This document shows, piece after piece, positions 46,686 through 48,741 of a DNA stretch of 48,741 nt. Positions within the stretch are counted from its first letter, which is position 1, and every line of letters starts with the position of its first letter. The position numbers were made by a program, and so were the translations under genes. Under the pieces are notes generated by a model that ran no database searches, was not told where the DNA came from, and was given only the letters and a program-made list of their open reading frames with translations. The DNA is from a bacterium (GTDB taxonomy: Bacteria > Armatimonadota > UBA5829): the NCBI GenBank assembly GCA_021373255.1, contig JAJFTD010000157.1, positions 1-48,741 of the forward strand, given 5' to 3'.

Positions 46686-47531
46686 CTACTTAATCCAGTG
46701 CCCAAGAAACAGGACAACATAGTAATACATAGCAGGCCCGGTGAAGAGGAGGCTGTCAAACCGGTCCAGTATCCCGCCGTGTCCGGGGATTACATTTCCA
46801 AAATCTTTTATTCCTATTTCACGCTTGATGGCCGACTCGGACAAGTCGCCGAGCTGGCATAGTCCGCCGAAGATCACACCCAGCGCGAGTGCGTGATACC
46901 AAGGCAGGTGAATTATCCACCATCCCACAATCATCGAGAGAACAACCGCACCAACAAATCCACCAACAGCGCCTTCGATTGTTTTATGCGGACTTAGATG
47001 TGGCGCCATCGGTGTTTTGCCGCAGAACCTGCCCACGAAGTAAGCTCCGGTGTCGCATGCCCAGGTGCCCAGGAATGTGAACATAACCAGCCACGCCCCG
47101 GCCTCGGCCTTGTAGCCATTTACCACAATAGTGCCGTCGATGCCTCGCAGGACCACCAGGTGCATAATCAGCCATCCCACGTATATCGCACCAAACAACA
47201 CCGCGCCCACGTTCACCAGTGGAGCACGCTTCCGCCTGACGATCTCGACACAGAAAGAGATCACCAGCAGCGTAGTGAGGACTGCGGGGAATATCGCGCC
47301 GATGGTATGCGGGCCGTAGGTTCGCGCGGAGACAACAAACATCGCCACCGCCACAAGGCCCACCGGCTCCACCGGATCAGCTTTTAACTTCCGAACGCCG
47401 CTGTAGAACTCATGCGCGCCCAATATGGATATGAGCCCGATGGCTACCGCAAAAGGCAGCCCCCCAGGATAGAATACCAACACTACCGCAAGCGGAATAC
47501 CCACCAGCGCCGAGAGGATTCTAGTTATCAC
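46686..47531 (-). CDS. cdsA: Phosphatidate cytidylyltransferase CdsA
   Basis: A 281-residue polytopic membrane enzyme that makes CDP-diacylglycerol from phosphatidic acid and CTP, the entry to phospholipid synthesis. The C-terminal signature GDLSESAIKREIGIKDFGNV followed by PGHGGILDRFDS is complete, and SPHKTIEGAVGGF precedes it. About eight hydrophobic segments. The start is GTG with GGGGAG about eleven bases upstream. A strong extended promoter lies ahead. It is followed after eight bases by the SIS-domain gene, an unusual partner. Confidence 0.95.
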   Translation of the reverse strand: MITRILSALVGIPLAVVLVFYPGGLPFAVAIGLISILGAHEFYSGVRKLKADPVEPVGLVAVAMFVVSARTYGPHTIGAIFPAVLTTLLVISFCVEIVRRKRAPLVNVGAVLFGAIYVGWLIMHLVVLRGIDGTIVVNGYKAEAGAWLVMFTFLGTWACDTGAYFVGRFCGKTPMAPHLSPHKTIEGAVGGFVGAVVLSMIVGWWIIHLPWYHALALGVIFGGLCQLGDLSESAIKREIGIKDFGNVIPGHGGILDRFDSLLFTGPAMYYYVVLFLGHWIK

Positions 47532-47576
47532 GTTATCTTATACTCCCCTGGCCAAAGCACTTGTTCCTGTGATGGC

Positions 47577-47605
47577 ATTATAGCATTCGAGCGATCATAG
47601 GGCAA
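47577..47605 (-). promoter_or_regulatory. Promoter of the cdsA operon
   Basis: TTGCCC (47605-47600), 17 bases, TATAAT (47582-47577), with TGC before the -10 box (extended TGnTATAAT), on the minus strand. The start codon is 46 bases beyond it. Confidence 0.65.
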
Positions 47606-47693
47606 TACAATCACAGATGCACGTTCAAAGGATTTCCACACAGCTCCGAATAAGTTGGACTGGTAAGATTCTTCATCCTACCAGGAGGATACA

Positions 47694-48014
47694 ATGGCTC
47701 AAACTCAGTTCGAAAACGTGACGGTTATCCCGAAAGCGAATGTCTACTTCGACGGTAAAGTCGTCAGCCATGCCATTTTGTTCAGCGATGGCAGCAAGAA
47801 AACATTCGGCTTAATATACCCGGGGTCCTATAACTTCGGCACAGGCGCGCCTGAGAAAATGGAGATCATCGCAGGTTCATGCAAGGTCAAGATTGCCGGT
47901 AAAAATGATTGGAAGACCTACGAAGCGGGAACGTTCTTCGATGTGCCGGGAAACTCGTCCTATGACATTACAGTGGATGAGGGCATTACCGAATATATCT
48001 GTTCTTACGGATAG
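47694..48014 (+). CDS. ppnP: Pyrimidine/purine nucleoside phosphorylase PpnP (YaiE-like)
   Basis: A 106-residue single-domain cupin of the PpnP family, which phosphorolyses nucleosides to base and ribose 1-phosphate. The core is YFDGKVVSHAILFSDGSKKT, PGSYNFGTGAPEKMEIIAG and TYEAGTFFDVPGNSSYDI, closely following the E. coli YaiE pattern (YEAGSVFNVPGHS). It is slightly longer than E. coli PpnP at the N-terminus. A near-ideal AGGAGG lies before the ATG. It converges on the acetoacetate-decarboxylase-family gene, four bases apart. Confidence 0.92.
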   Translation: MAQTQFENVTVIPKANVYFDGKVVSHAILFSDGSKKTFGLIYPGSYNFGTGAPEKMEIIAGSCKVKIAGKNDWKTYEAGTFFDVPGNSSYDITVDEGITEYICSYG

Positions 48015-48018
48015 TATT

Positions 48019-48666
48019 TCATTGCAATCGACCCACCGCCTGCAGGTCTACACCCAATACGGCGGTGGCGTCTTTTCCGCAGAGCGTGATTGCCGGATGG
48101 TCCAGGCCGAGATGATAGATAGGACTCTCCGGCGGTATATCGACTTTTGCCCTGGTGATGCCGGGGCGAAGTGCAAATTCACCCCTGAAGCGCATTACTT
48201 CGCCGTCTCTAACAGCAATTATACCCCCCGATGCTCCCCGACGCCATACATAATATTGTCTGCCATATGTAATCGTGCATATCGGCCTACCCTGGCTGGT
48301 AACAGAAACCTTGTTCACATTCCCTGACTCGATGTTGAACTCACCCATATCTTTAGGCAGGCCCATGCACTCACGCGCGGCAGCCACGGAGTCAGGGTTA
48401 TCTACATACATATTGGAAACCCACATCCCATATTGCCGGCCATACCGCACCAGTGCGGAGAATACGCCAAGCTCATGGTATTCAAGATCAGAGCCTGGAC
48501 CGTAAGTGGCGAAGTATATGCCGCCAACAGTGCGACCGGATATCACCGGGACAATGCGAATGCCACTGGGCACTGTGCCCCGCACACGCTCAACATCCAC
48601 CAGCTGCAAAGTCTGGAGCATTACCCCCTGTATTTGCAGCTTCCATGGAAACGGCGGATATGCCAT
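48019..48666 (-). CDS. Acetoacetate-decarboxylase-family protein
   Basis: A 215-residue member of the ADC superfamily. It has EYHELGVFSALVRYG and MYVDNPDSVAAARECMGLPK, the latter carrying Lys105, which would align with the Schiff-base Lys of acetoacetate decarboxylase. In that enzyme the next residue is a second Lys that lowers the first one's pKa; here it is Asp106, so classical acetoacetate decarboxylase activity is doubtful and a related lyase/hydrolase or a lipid-linked role is as likely. AGGGG lies ten bases before the ATG. It may be in an operon with the partial gene just upstream. Confidence 0.8.
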   Translation of the reverse strand: MAYPPFPWKLQIQGVMLQTLQLVDVERVRGTVPSGIRIVPVISGRTVGGIYFATYGPGSDLEYHELGVFSALVRYGRQYGMWVSNMYVDNPDSVAAARECMGLPKDMGEFNIESGNVNKVSVTSQGRPICTITYGRQYYVWRRGASGGIIAVRDGEVMRFRGEFALRPGITRAKVDIPPESPIYHLGLDHPAITLCGKDATAVLGVDLQAVGRLQ

Positions 48667-48698
48667 TACGCGGTTACCCCTGGAGCAAGGATACCCCT

Positions 48699-48741
48699 TT
48701 ACTCCAACATATCAACGTAGAGCCCAGGCGTGCTATCGGGA
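48699..48741 (-). CDS. C-terminal end of an upstream gene (partial)
   Basis: In the minus-strand frame the last bases of the window read PDSTPGLYVDMLE followed by TAA at 48701-48699, 33 bases before the ADC-family start. This looks like the tail of a protein-coding gene in the same direction; too short to identify. Confidence 0.4.
   Translation of the reverse strand, partial: PDSTPGLYVDMLE

Overview
The window reads as chromosomal DNA of a Gram-negative-type bacterium with moderate GC and clear Shine-Dalgarno sites. Prepilin-like proteins of the DUF1559 / H-X9-DG type, a DUF1844 protein, several URO-D-family proteins outside any heme cluster, and large secreted glycosidases fused to beta-helix modules point towards Armatimonadota or a related PVC-like lineage. 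This assignment is inference; no rRNA or other phylogenetic marker is present. I saw no tRNA, rRNA, CRISPR array, transposase or phage gene.

Region 1 (1-26300) is a polysaccharide-use locus. A minus-strand gene train runs leftward from about 14108: a secreted protein of three beta-helix modules, a GH51-type alpha-L-arabinofuranosidase, a 1686-residue lipoprotein (six-hairpin glycosidase fused to two more beta-helix modules), two URO-D-family proteins, and an ABC sugar-binding lipoprotein cut by the window edge. Divergent from it, on the plus strand, are a LacI-type regulator, a GntR/LacI hybrid regulator, a prepilin-like protein and a GH36 alpha-galactosidase. Facing these is a second minus-strand operon: a GH2 beta-galactosidase-like enzyme and a second six-hairpin glycosidase lipoprotein, paralogous to the one in the first operon. 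Together they suggest attack on an arabinose- and galactose-rich plant polymer. The gap between the converging operons (19761-20039) holds a cluster of consecutive hairpins whose loops are conserved while their stems differ.

Region 2 (26370-37030) is mostly housekeeping and unknown genes: ligA with VanZ-like and DUF1844 genes behind it, an unrecognised 345-residue protein, an M48 peptidase, a rhomboid protease, a URO-D protein paired with a glycyl-radical-enzyme activase, a tandem pair of ferritin-like proteins and an endonuclease III.

Region 3 (37031-48741) has an AraC regulator divergent from a fourth URO-D protein, an operon of a GCS2-type ligase, a phosphatidylserine decarboxylase-like protein, a membrane-anchored protein and a GT2 glycosyltransferase, then a second prepilin-like protein, a cysteine desulfurase, a DUF1540 protein, a MurQ/GKRP-like double SIS protein behind cdsA, a PpnP nucleoside phosphorylase and an acetoacetate-decarboxylase-family protein. 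The most unusual signals are the repeated beta-helix architecture and its glycosidase fusion, the loop-conserved hairpin cluster, the four URO-D proteins including one paired with a radical activase whose glycyl-radical partner is not visible, and promoters placed so close to two start codons that leaderless mRNAs are likely.
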